This document shows positions 41,291-51,177 of a DNA stretch of 64,000 nt, piece by piece. How positions within the stretch are numbered: the stretch's first letter is position 1; every line of letters begins with the position of its first letter. Location: positions 7,132,157 to 7,196,156 of the forward strand of contig NC_029529.1 of the NCBI RefSeq assembly GCF_001577835.2, read 5' to 3'. This DNA comes from Coturnix japonica (lineage: Eukaryota > Chordata > Aves > Galliformes > Phasianidae). The notes beneath the pieces were generated by a model. That model ran no database searches, was not told the DNA's origin, and saw only the letters and a program-made list of their open reading frames with translations. The position numbers and the translations under genes were made by a program.

Positions 41291-43981
41291 GCCCCTCGCT
41301 GGAGCAATTCCGAGACCGATATCTGATACCACAGAAACCCGTCGTTTTGGAGGGGGTTATCGATCACTGGCCGTGCATGAAGAAGTGGAGGTGAGAATAA
41401 GTGCTTGTTCCACGTCCTAACGAGGGCAAGGATCGGTTTTGTGTCAGGTATTGCGGCATTCACATCCACAGACACATCCATAGATGGGTGCTCTACTAAC
41501 TGATGTTAGTAGAGTTTTATTACTCGCAGAGATTGGTTTTGGTTGATTGTCCTACTCATATTCAGAATTACTAAGATTTTTATTCAGTTAACAAGAAATG
41601 TGATGGAGCTCCTGTTGTTTCAGCGTGGACTATGTCCGTCAAGTCGCTGGGTGCCGCACAGTCCCCGTAGAACTGGGTTCCCGGTACACAGATGAGGAAT
41701 GGTCTCAGAGGCTCATGACCATCAATGACTTCATCAACCAGTATATTGTGAATGAGGTCTGTTGCTTCCTTTTTTCTTTCCCATTTCCAAAACCAGCAGC
41801 ATCTGCTTGTATAGAATTTTAGCCCGGTTGTTGGTTAGCATAAACCTGCTCGGAGGTGATCTTAAGGGTGAAGTTACGCTACACACACAGCACTGAATTA
41901 AAAGGCTTGACATTTTGCAAGGTCATTTATTGGCAGGCCCCCACTTCATGTGTACTAGCTAATAATTAAGGTGACTGTCTGTCGAATGACTGTTTAGTTC
42001 CACAGCTGAGGATCTGGAGCTTTATTTCTGTTTAAGCCTCCTAGCAGGAGGGACCGTGTGCCATTACAGATCAGTCTGCGGTATAGCCTGGAATGGAATA
42101 TCAAGGTGACTGTGGGGAGCAGAGGTGAACAAGTCTGTGTACCAGCAGGGCCTAACTGCAGCTCTGCAGGGTATTGTCATAGAACTGATGTGAATCTGTG
42201 TCATTATTGCTACATTTCTAGCAGTATCTGAAGTTAGATGATTAGTTAATTGTGGGGATCTACCCACACTCTTACAATTTTGGTATGGAAATAAATACTT
42301 TTCAGAGGACTCCTTATGCTAGTCAACTATTGAAGCAGTTCAAGTGCACTGAAATAGTAGACTGTAAATGGATCTTACCTATGAGTAAATTCTACTTCAC
42401 TGTATATAAATGACCAAGTTTTACCCTATATGTCACTATGCTTTTTCTTTTTTCCCCTATGTTTTAATCTCAGAACAGTGCAGGATACCTTGCCCAGCAC
42501 CAGCTTTTTGATCAGGTAAAACTGCATGAGTATTTCTGTAGTCAAGTGCTCCCTTTGTATGGCAAATCATCTCTGAGAATGTCATTTCTACGTGATGGAA
42601 GGGTGTAGGGAAGTTTCGTTTTCCCACTTAGCTGAAAGGAGTTGGAAACAAAGCTTTAGGGGGTGAAGATGCTCAATTTTAGGGCTGTTTTGGTACAATG
42701 TAGCATTTGCTTACAGGGATACCACCTGGAAAGCAGCATTTCTCCAAATGATACATAAGTCAGGGGAGAGATTTGAACAGGAAACAAACTTCAATGTTGG
42801 TATGTTCACCATGTTCTGCAATGTTGTTTCAGGTAACCAGAGGGAATCAGGTTTTAGGGACATATTTTAGTGGGCTTAGTGCTGATGTTGACAGTTACAG
42901 GAGGAGATTTCAGAGGTCTTTTACAACTTTAATGATTCTATGATTGGAGGGAGATATGAGATAGGAAAAAGAATTAGGTAAAGAAGCAAGCTTAGTGTAT
43001 AGAAGTTCTTTCATTCCCCGAGTTTCTCCGGTTTCTTCTAAAGCAAAGAAGTCTCTGAACTAGGAGAAACCCCTTTCCTTTCTTCCTCCCAACTCCTTCC
43101 AACAGAATCTGCTAGAATAGAAAGTGTGAGGACATTTCCTGCAGATTCCCAGCTACTTTTCAGCTTCCATTGCTGGACAAAAAGGGTATTTGGTTTTGTT
43201 GTTTTTTTTGTCAGGCCCTGTTACTCTTTCCTACAAACTGCACTTTTCCAAGTCAGTGGGTACCCTTTCTAATGTTCATTTCTTTATGGAGTAGATCCCA
43301 GAATTGAAAGAAGATATCGGTATTCCTGACTACTGCTGCCTGGGGGAAGGGGAAGAAGATGACATCACCATTAACGCATGGTTTGGGCCAGCAGGCACTG
43401 TCTCACCTCTTCATCAAGATCCCCAGCAAAATTTTTTAGCTCAGGTCAGTACTCTGCTTAGTCTACACAAGCCTTTAATGCGCCTGCAGTACTGCAGCTA
43501 CCTGTAAGTAAGCAGGTGTATTTTACTACTAAAATGCTAACCATACATTAGACTGTTGCTAGTTAACTGAACTTGTCATTTTCCAATAACATAGGATCAC
43601 AACTGATTAAAAGTATCTACTGTAACATATACAGGTATTTGGAAGAAAATATATCCGTCTTTATTCACCACAAGATTCAGAAAATCTGTACCCACATGAA
43701 AGCCAACTTCTTCACAACACCAGTCAGGTAAATAATCATCTGAAATGTTAGTGTCAGTAATGTTAGTTCATCTAATCATATTTAAGTAAACACTGTTTGT
43801 TTTTGTTTTTAAATAGGTTGATGTAGAAGATCCTGACTTAACAAAATTTCCCAACTTTAGAAAGGCTGCATTTCAGTCCTGTATTCTGATGCCTGGACAG
43901 GTTCTGTTCATCCCAGTTAAATATTGGCACTATATACGATCTCTTGATATTAGCTTCTCTGTCAGTTTCTGGTGGTCATAA
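40689..43981 (+). CDS. KDM8: KDM8 (JMJD5), JmjC-domain oxygenase
   Basis: Seven coding exons with GT-AG borders and matching phases: 40,689-41,144; 41,224-41,390; 41,624-41,756; 42,474-42,515; 43,295-43,444; 43,635-43,727; 43,817-43,981 (stop TAA). The product is 401 residues; human has 416. KDM8 is a nuclear Fe(II)/2-oxoglutarate JmjC oxygenase, described as an arginyl hydroxylase and also reported to act on histone H3. The N-terminal half is helical and less conserved; the C-terminal half is the JmjC fold. The iron triad is visible as H306-Q-D308 in PLHQDPQQN and H385 in KYWHYIRSL. The protein ends FSVSFWWS, as in the family. The start has a good context (GCCATGG). An out-of-frame ATG at 40,658 opens an upstream frame. 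The fourth intron holds a CR1 tail. NSMCE1 converges from the right. Confidence 0.96.
42850..42946 (+). mobile_element. CR1 LINE, 3'-end fragment in KDM8 intron
   Basis: TTTTAGGGACATATTTTAGT leads through a diverged stretch to AGGTCTTTTACAACTTTAAT and an ATGATTCTATGATTGG terminus, the recognisable CR1 3' tail. It sits in KDM8 intron 4, sense to the gene. Confidence 0.85.
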
Positions 43982-44106
43982 TGCTGAAGTATGAATAATG
44001 TTTATTAGTTTTATAACAGCAATTAAAGATCAAGAAAAGTAGCATCTGGAATGCTTTACAAGTGAATTCTATTTAAACATGAGAATGCTTTTTCCCTATA
44101 AATGTA

Positions 44107-44112
44107 AATAAA
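44107..44112 (+). terminator. KDM8: KDM8 polyadenylation signal
   Basis: AATAAA 126 bases after the KDM8 stop, followed by a T-rich CCTTGTTTCAGCTTGG stretch suitable for cleavage about 15-25 bases downstream. Further plus-strand AATAAA hexamers inside the NSMCE1 3' end (about 44,573 and 44,644) could serve a longer antisense-overlapping transcript. Confidence 0.75.
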
Positions 44113-44152
44113 AATTCCTTGTTTCAGCTTGGTAAAAGAATGTGGGTAAATG

Positions 44153-44233
44153 CTACCACTTTATTTTTGAGGATGTTTCTAATATAACCTCCTTGTAAAG
44201 AGCATCTTTTGGGTCACCATAGGGCTCAATAAT
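44153..44233 (-). other. Possible alternative terminal exon, minus strand
   Basis: On the minus strand a good acceptor (pyrimidine-rich, TTTTTCTTTTCCAG) ends at 44,234. It is followed by a 26-codon open frame reading IIEPYGDPKDALYKEVILET and six more residues to a TAG, with an AATAAA (44,160-44,165) overlapping its end. Joined to the donor at 45,165 the phase is wrong: it would read two codons and stop. It would be in frame after the phase-0 donors at 45,939 or 46,242. I do not recognise the peptide. It may be a rare NSMCE1 isoform exon, an exon of another transcript, or chance. Confidence 0.25.
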
Positions 44234-44542
44234 CTGGAAAAGAAAAACAAAACCAGTCTCCTATGTGGAGATTTTAGATTTTTTTTCTTTAATGCTTAAT
44301 GATTAAGCTGAAATTGTCGCTGGTTTTGACTGTGGAAAAATTCCATCTTTTCTTGAACGTATCTGTATCTATTCATTCACATAGGTCAGCTTCCAGGACT
44401 GAGCAAAAAACATTTGTCTTTTTGTCCACAAATGTGCACTGAGACTCCCAACCCAAAATACAGAGAACTGCATACACAAACCCAGCCCCTAGAAAGTTGT
44501 CTGGACATAACTGAGTAGAAAAACAGGAAGGTCAATGACGGT

Positions 44543-44559
44543 TTTATTGTAAATTTATT
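44543..44559 (-). terminator. NSMCE1: NSMCE1 polyadenylation signals
   Basis: Two AATAAA hexamers on the minus strand (plus-strand TTTATT at 44,543-44,548 and 44,554-44,559) lie 130-145 bases past the NSMCE1 stop. Cleavage is expected near 44,515-44,535, leaving about 400 bases between the ends of the two convergent transcripts. Confidence 0.7.
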
Positions 44560-44688
44560 GAAACTTTAGAAAAAATAAATACATTTATAGAGTACTGTTA
44601 CTAATGAATACGGTGCAGTTTGGCTGTTCTGCCAGAGAATGGGAAAATAAATATCACTAAAAGCAAGTTTTACAAACTTCAGCTAAAG

Positions 44689-47600
44689 CTACGAAGACTG
44701 ATGCTCTTTTCTGCTCACTCTTTTTGATGATGACTGGGAATTTATCTGGCTCCTATCTACAAAGAAAGGAAAACAGCAAACTTAATGACACACAAAAAAG
44801 TTATATGGTATGACTTCTAGATTTTTACAATTCTTTATATGTTCCTGTTCAGAACGTCCAAATTGAGGAATTCTAAATCAAGTTCACACTCTTCTTTGAA
44901 ACTCAGTATTTCCAAACATTTCAATGTTCCTGCTTATCCCCCAAAATGTTAATGCTGTTATAAACATGATCTGCTAATAACCACAAGACAACCTGTTCAG
45001 TTTCAGGGCTCAGTGTTGCCTGAGTATGGTTCACTTAGAAACACATGACTGAAGTGAGAAATATCTGATATTCAGCTACAATTACCAGTAATTTCAGGCG
45101 ATGCCATTGAATATCACGACCCATTCTTAAATATTACACCTTCTAAAAAGATGTTAATCGGTACCTGGAATCTCATAAGGCCAGAAATCGTTACAATGAG
45201 GACATCGTGGGTTAGACTGAGTTTTGAAGTACTTTCCAATGCAAGGTAAATGCATTCCAGTCCCACAGGTTTCGCATGCTTGGCTCTGAAATCAGAAGTG
45301 TTACTAGCAAAGCTTTCTAATCTGCCCTGCCATCACAAAAGGCTACAAATAAATGAGTTTATACCCATCAGCAGTTCACAAGTTACAGTTGAAGGACACT
45401 CAGAAATCAAGGCTGGCAAAGCACGACGGGAATTATTCTTCAGGAAGCTAAGAAATGCCATTTTCCTACGTGGATTTAATTTAGCTTGAAAGACAAATGC
45501 TGAGCTATTCGGCTGCAGTAAATGAGAGCAATTAGGATGGAAAAAGTAATGTTAGGGAAGGAAGCTGGGAAGATGAAGATTCAAGGGCAAGGAGCAAGAG
45601 GATGTAATCGTTGTAGAACAGGTTCTAATCTCTTATGCAAGACTAAATTGGAAACTTACCAGCTATCATCACACAGTGCTTTAGGAAACTATGTATAAAT
45701 ACACATTCATTCTCAAGTCCACGGTGGTCAATTCCTGAACTGAAATCCCACAACCAAAGTCGAATGTGTGTCATATGGAAGATTACAGTTATTTACATTA
45801 TACTACATTATAAACGTAATATTACCAGATTACAACGTTGGAATTTTCACTGCCTGCCTAATACTTGAGGGAAAGTGTCACAAGCTTCCACTATGAAAGA
45901 AACCCATTTGCAGATACTGAGTTAATCAGATGCATTACCTGGATGGCAAGGCTGTGACAGATATTACACTTCTTTGCTATATCTGGGTAGGTGCTGAGAA
46001 TGTATTGTTCCATCTCCATTATGCAGCGGGTATGCAGAGTATATTCCCCATTTCTCTGTGGAAACAACAACTGAGATTAGCAATATATCTTAGTTCCTTT
46101 CTTCATTTTGGACTTTTCTCACCACCTCTTAGCAAGCACCTGACATTCAAGGGGGTTTTTTCTGCTTCTGCCACAACATCCACGAGAAAATAACATCTGA
46201 ACCTATTAAAGCACAAGCACTTAGAAAGACAAAGCAGTTACCTCAGAGAGCCACTTATCATCCACAAAAACTTTCAGCACTTGTTCCGCTTCCTTTTTCT
46301 TCATTTTCTTTGTCTTCAGTTGGTCAGCACAGTTTAAAATATCCGTAGAAGAGGCAAAACCATTTTCTGATAAAATGATTAAATCCATCTATAGAAAGAG
46401 ACATTTTCAGTTATTAAAAAGACTGTGCAATTAGATAGACACACCTTATGGTAATGTACAGCTTTTTCAGCATCTGAACATAAGCATAAATTGCCAATTT
46501 TCAGAGTTTCTCTCATTGGGAACATTCCTGCTGCACATTATCACAGAGCAGAAAGCAGACTTGATGTGCTGGTGGTAATATGTGCCATGATTACACCATC
46601 TCTGCAGCGCAGACGTGGCTGTATAGATGCTACCTCAATAACGGCAGTGTGGATTCTGAATAGTATCAGTTTAGATGACACTGCAGCAGCTGTCCCAGAA
46701 CAGTCAATAACCTCCCTTTCTAGTTTATTAAATAAAACATTAGAATACAGTATTTAAAAAAGCTAATTCTCTTTAAGAGGAGAACCATTACTTGTATATA
46801 TTCCCATTTCCCTCCCTGCCCCATTTCACTTAGGATAAAATTTCAATTACGATATGCAAGAAGGCAACTAATTCTTGAAACACATCTCAGATTTCCATTC
46901 ATTTTAAGAGAGTGCCTTCACAAATGATGTTATTTACTAACTAACATCAGTCATACTTACTGTTTTTCTGAACAATTCGAGTTCATTTTCTGCATAGTCA
47001 GATGCCATTTTAGTAATTTCAGTTTCTGCCATATTCACCTAGCAAAAAAACAAAAAGTGAAAGATCCTCCAAAATAAGGGATACATCATCTTAAAATTAA
47101 CAGAAATATCATTTCTTTAAGTGCCATGAAAGAGGCTATTCCTGCTAAATAAATCAGATGCTGGTATGGGCTTTGCTGCCATGTTCCCTTCCCACACACT
47201 TACACTGTTGGCAGTTTATCTTCTCACTTCCCTGCTCTACAAGTAGATTCCACAGCTGTTGTCAGCATAACAGTGCAACAGCCCCCCAAAAAATGAAGAT
47301 GTGCTAAGGGCACATCTCATGCTGGCAGATGTAGCCCTTTGTTCTATGTTCTAATGCAGGAGTTGTATTACATTGTAAGGAAAGATCCTAGATAAATCAA
47401 TTTTACTAACATCCAAAGATAACACTTAGCTCCAGTTCAGTTTTTTGCCCAGTTCACCCACCTTTTGTTGTGCTTTTATTAACACGTTATTGAATGGTTA
47501 ACGTTACATCAGACACATGGCAGAATCTCAGCAGTGTATCCATCCATGTTACTCGTTATGAGAAGCTAAAACCACCAGATGGCAGCACCTCACATACTTA

Positions 47601-48291
47601 CCAAGGCATAATGAGTTTTCCCATCAACTTCAGACATTCCTTTCCGGATCTGCATGAACAAAGGCTGTAGCTGGTTGTTGATGGTACTGACAAAATCATC
47701 CAGTTTATCTTGTGCATAGTAGACTGAAAATAAGAAAGAAACACAGAGTTCAAACAGGCCCATTAAGTGCAATTAATGTAACTGATTTCTTATCAACAAC
47801 AAATTCCTTGTTTCTTTGTTTTCTGATTCATAAACTAGTGGTAAGTTGGCACACCCAGCCAACTTACCACAGAACATCTTAGCTTTGTAGTCATACTTAA
47901 TATTGTGTGTCCGACTTCATAAGCAAATGAAATAGTATAAGTTTTAGCAAAGACACAATTCAGGCACAGGAACAGCACCATTCTCCCAAGTTTACATCCA
48001 AAACTCGACTTTGGGCATTAAGCAGCAGCTCATAACTTGATGTTATTATGGAAAAGCAGCAGAGTACTGGGGTCTGCTTCACTGAGTAACTAATGTCCAT
48101 GTTTTAAACATACATAACCTAAAGAATCTCACGTCTCTCCACGTTTCTTTCCAGAATAATGACCCACCTTTGCTGATCTCACAGCAGTGCCTGTGTAATT
48201 TCCTCGCCTCCGCTCCCTCCATGATCCCGTGTGACATCAGGACCTGCAAGAACCTTCGATGGGCATCAGACATCTGAGCTGCCGTTGCCAT
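44689..48291 (-). CDS. NSMCE1: NSMCE1, SMC5/6 complex RING-type E3 subunit
   Basis: Six coding exons on the minus strand: 48,291-48,168; 47,723-47,602; 47,038-46,961; 46,388-46,242; 46,055-45,939; 45,285-45,165; then a seventh short terminal coding piece 44,756-44,689 (stop TAG). All borders are GT-AG with consistent phase. The product is 258 residues; human has 266. NSE1 pairs with NSE3 (MAGE) and NSE4 in the SMC5/6 complex, acting as a ubiquitin ligase in recombinational repair. The N-terminal part ([20 protein letters not shown]) and central winged-helix region align with human by eye. The variant RING (C4HC3) is complete: C187, C190, C200, C203, H208, C211, C224, C227, followed by NDFWPYEIP. 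The C-terminal 22 residues are Ser/Lys/Arg-rich and poorly conserved. It converges with KDM8 and diverges from IL4R. Confidence 0.95.
47572..47586 (+). promoter_or_regulatory. CTCF-like motif in NSMCE1 intron
   Basis: CCACCAGATGGCAGC fits the CTCF core consensus CCASYAGRKGGCRS at every position. It lies in NSMCE1 intron 3, about 15 bases from the exon edge. Occupancy is inferred. Confidence 0.5.
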
Positions 48292-48447
48292 GTTCCTCCA
48301 GGCTTCAGATGCTGCAAAACATCAACTGCAATTAACACAGCGTGCAGATGAACAAGGTACATTCTGAGCACAAGTAGCATTTCAATTCAACTCCCTAATT
48401 ACTGGGCCGCTGCCCCCCCCCGCACCCCTCAACCTCTGGCTCTTACA
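48168..48447 (-). other. NSMCE1: NSMCE1 5' UTR splice structure
   Basis: On the minus strand the first coding exon appears to begin at 48,311, after an acceptor TGTTTTGCAG, 20 bases before the ATG. A donor AGGCT|GTAAGAG at 48,447 would end a non-coding first exon lying in the CpG island (about 48,600-48,447). That exon contains a short upstream frame, MAGGSGES, starting near 48,587. The exon borders are predicted by motif only. Confidence 0.5.
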
Positions 48448-49110
48448 GCCTGCTCCGTGCTCCGTGCAGCGGCTCCAGGTCGGACACGAAGGGCAGCAGG
48501 AAGGTGGAGATGAATGGCAGCAGGAAGGCCTGTGTCTGCTCGTCCTTCCAAGACGATCAGCTCAGCTCTCGCCGCTCCCTCCTGCCATCGATCCGCTCAG
48601 CGATCTCCGCGGCCTCCTCCGCTCAGCGGTGATGGCGCCCCCTTGTGGCCGGGACGGGCTGTGCGGGGCGGGGGCGGTGCGGGAGCTGAGCGGAGGGGCG
48701 GGGAGGGGTCCGGCCCCGCCCGGCGGCGGAAGCAGGGTGGGGTGGTGGGGTGTCGAGATTCGCTTCGGGTTCGGTTTGGCAGGATTTCTCCGCGGTGGAC
48801 TCCGACCGTGTAGGGCGGCAGGTCCGGTCCGGTCCCCGTCGCTGCGTGCCGGTACCCGCCGATACCCGTCCTGGGGCGGCGGTTCCGCTGTCGGCGCTGC
48901 CCGTGACGGCGGAGTTGGAGCCGCTCCGAGGAGCCCCGTGGGTCCGCGTTGTGTGTAAGTGCTGTTCATTAACCGCTGCCGGAGCTCCGTCCCGTGGGCA
49001 GTTCCGACATTGCTCCGGCCGGGCTGAGCGGACCGGGGCTGCCCAGGGTCCCGTCGGGGCTGCGGGGGTCCCCGCGCTGAGCGCTGTCACTGAGCGCCGT
49101 TCTCCGGCCG
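48440..49110. promoter_or_regulatory. Divergent CpG-island promoter, NSMCE1/IL4R
   Basis: A GC-rich, CpG-dense island of about 650 bases lies between the 5' ends of the minus-strand NSMCE1 and the plus-strand IL4R. It holds GC boxes (GGGGCGGGGGCGG and GGGGCGGGGAGGGG, 48,666-48,709, also G-quadruplex prone), a GGCGGAAG ETS-like site near 48,722 and a CTCF-like motif. No TATA box is evident. A GTGT|GTAAGT donor at 48,954 would suit the non-coding first exon of IL4R. Shared use by both genes is inferred from geometry. Confidence 0.7.
48634..48650 (-). promoter_or_regulatory. CTCF-like motif in the shared promoter
   Basis: The minus strand reads GGCCACAAGGGGGCGCC, differing from the strong CTCF consensus (CCASYAGRKGGCGC) at one base. 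It sits in the centre of the island between NSMCE1 and IL4R. Confidence 0.55.
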
Positions 49111-51140
49111 CGTGTGCCGCTTTCGGGGCATTTACCGCAGTAGAATTGCTCGGAAGGGATGAGGAAGGTTTGTCTGAAAGGCGGATTTCATTCTTTAACA
49201 GTTAGTCCCAATCCGTGTGTATTCAGAGAGCTTAAGGCCACTTTGAGATAGGCTCGAAAGCAGATAGCAGAATCGGTGGAGCAGGGCGAGCGGTTCCGGG
49301 AGCTGAGCCCCGACTCCCCCCTTCCTGCTGGAGTTTCCCTGGCTGCGTTCCCTGATGAGTTTCCGCCATGCTCAGTTTCATGGGGCAAGTTGGAGTGACG
49401 CGTGTGTAAAAGGCTCCAGGAACAAAACACGTGTGTGAGCTGAGCTCCCACTCATGACAGCCTGCGTGGATTCCCGGTTTGCCAACGAGGAGCAGCAGGT
49501 TGGTTCCCTCTTCCCTCGCAGAGGCCAAGTGATGTTTTCATTGCTGCTGCCTCTCTCAGCTCCTTCCCTAGAGCTTATAAATTCCAAGGGTAGCACTGTG
49601 TTCTGCTCCAAGTTGTCCTGGTGTTGTGCCCAGTTCTGGGCTCCTCACTTGAAGAAAGGCAGGGATCACCTGGAGAGATGCTGGCAGAGGGCCTGGGGGG
49701 TGATGAGAGCCTGGAAGCATCTCTAGTACCTAGTGAGGGATAGGAGACCTGGGGCTGTTCAGCCCAGGGAAGAGAAGGCTGAAAGGGGATCTCATCACTG
49801 TTTATAAATGTCTGAAGTACAGGAATCAAGTCAGTGGGGGTAGGCTCCTTTCAGTGGTGTGTAGCAGCAGAATACAGGGCAATGGGCACAAACTGGAACA
49901 CGAGAATTTGCATATTAACAAGGAAGAGTATACAAGGAAAAGCTGTTAGAGTGACAGCACTGGAACAGGAAAACACTTTTGAGTTTTCCCCCTTTGTGTT
50001 GGCCTTACAGTCTCTCCCATTAGCGTTTCATCAAAGCTGTGGATTAGTTCCATTTTTATCAACACACCCAGAGCATTTTTCCTACAAGGGAAGGACTTTT
50101 GTTGCTGCCATCTGTGGATTCATAAATGCTTATGTGATACAGGATTCTTTGCCAGAGTTATAAGGGTTTCTTATTACTTAACAGTGGACGTGAAAGCAAA
50201 CATGTCCTCTCCCAAAAAGGACAGTAGGAAGAGGAAAAGGAGAACTATGTCTTGTGCTGCAGTCATCTGTTCTTCGTTTCTTCTAAGCAGCTGCAAAACC
50301 ATTTGTGTTCCTTTCCCAAATGTTATTGCTGTACTCAGTCACATTTTCTGTTCCCAAATGTGAAAAGATCTGTTCTTGAGTAATAGCTTTCCTGAGTATT
50401 TATGGGAAACATACTACTGAAGCTTGTCGTGTTTTACTGGATGAGCAGTAATTGCTGCTGATAAGATCTCAGAACAGTTTCCATTCTGTTGTTCTGTTTT
50501 CACTCAGTGTTCTTATCTCTGGACCTGTAAGAATGAAAGCTTCAGAAGCTTGTATTAAAGAGCAGTCAATTACATGTGTGGGAATAGAAGTACAGTCCCT
50601 CTTCTGAACAGCACTGCAAGTTGGGTTATGAGCTGGTTATCCCAGCACTGACTGGCATACCAAAGCAGTGATTCATTGTACAAATACTCGTACTCTTAAA
50701 TATTTTGAAGACATCAACATTCTGTGGGTATCGTTTCCCTGTGTTTTATTCTGGCTGACAGCAAGCAGAAAGCAGCTGCACTTCAGAATCCTCCCAGTTT
50801 TTGAGATGAATTATGTGAGGGAGTACAGCTTTGGTAACATGCTTTGGGCTCCGCGTTCTTAGACGTATATGGCATCCACATGCATTCAAAAGGTCATTAA
50901 ATACTGTCTCGGCTAATTACTTTAAAAGGTTATGCCACAGTGGGCTTTCCTTGTGCTTTCTGCACCTTTAGCTCGTTTGTATTAGCTTTATTCCCCCACA
51001 CTTCTCACAGAGCAGATTTCTGGGGGGATTGGGCATTGCAGGGTTGTGAGTCCTAACATTTAGCAAAGTAGCAGGGAAATACTGTGCCCTTACTTTAATT
51101 GGGACTGATGTAAGCTTATCATATTGTCATCTTGTTACAG
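48955..51140 (+). other. IL4R: IL4R first intron (predicted)
   Basis: Between the predicted donor in the CpG island and the acceptor CTTGTTACAG before the start-codon exon at 51,141. It contains a CR1 fragment and otherwise no recognisable feature. The open GC-rich frames at its start are a by-product of low stop-codon density in the island. Confidence 0.5.
49605..49935 (+). mobile_element. CR1 LINE fragment in IL4R intron 1
   Basis: About 330 bases follow CR1 in order: GCCCAGTTCTGGGCTCCTCA; a GGAGAGATGCTGGCAGAGGG block; CTGTTCAGCCCAGGGAAGAG; AAGGGGATCTCATCACTG; and GGGCAATGGGCACAAACTGG. It is the C-terminal RT/early 3' UTR part, truncated at both ends, sense to IL4R. Confidence 0.92.
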
Positions 51141-51177
51141 AATCTCAGCACAGCTCGCCCTTCTGAGCTCAGTGAAA

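Noticed and set aside
48464-49205. Several 90-164 codon frames on both strands in the NSMCE1/IL4R island
   Set aside because: Explained by GC-rich island composition. They are Arg/Pro/Gly/Ala-rich with no domain.
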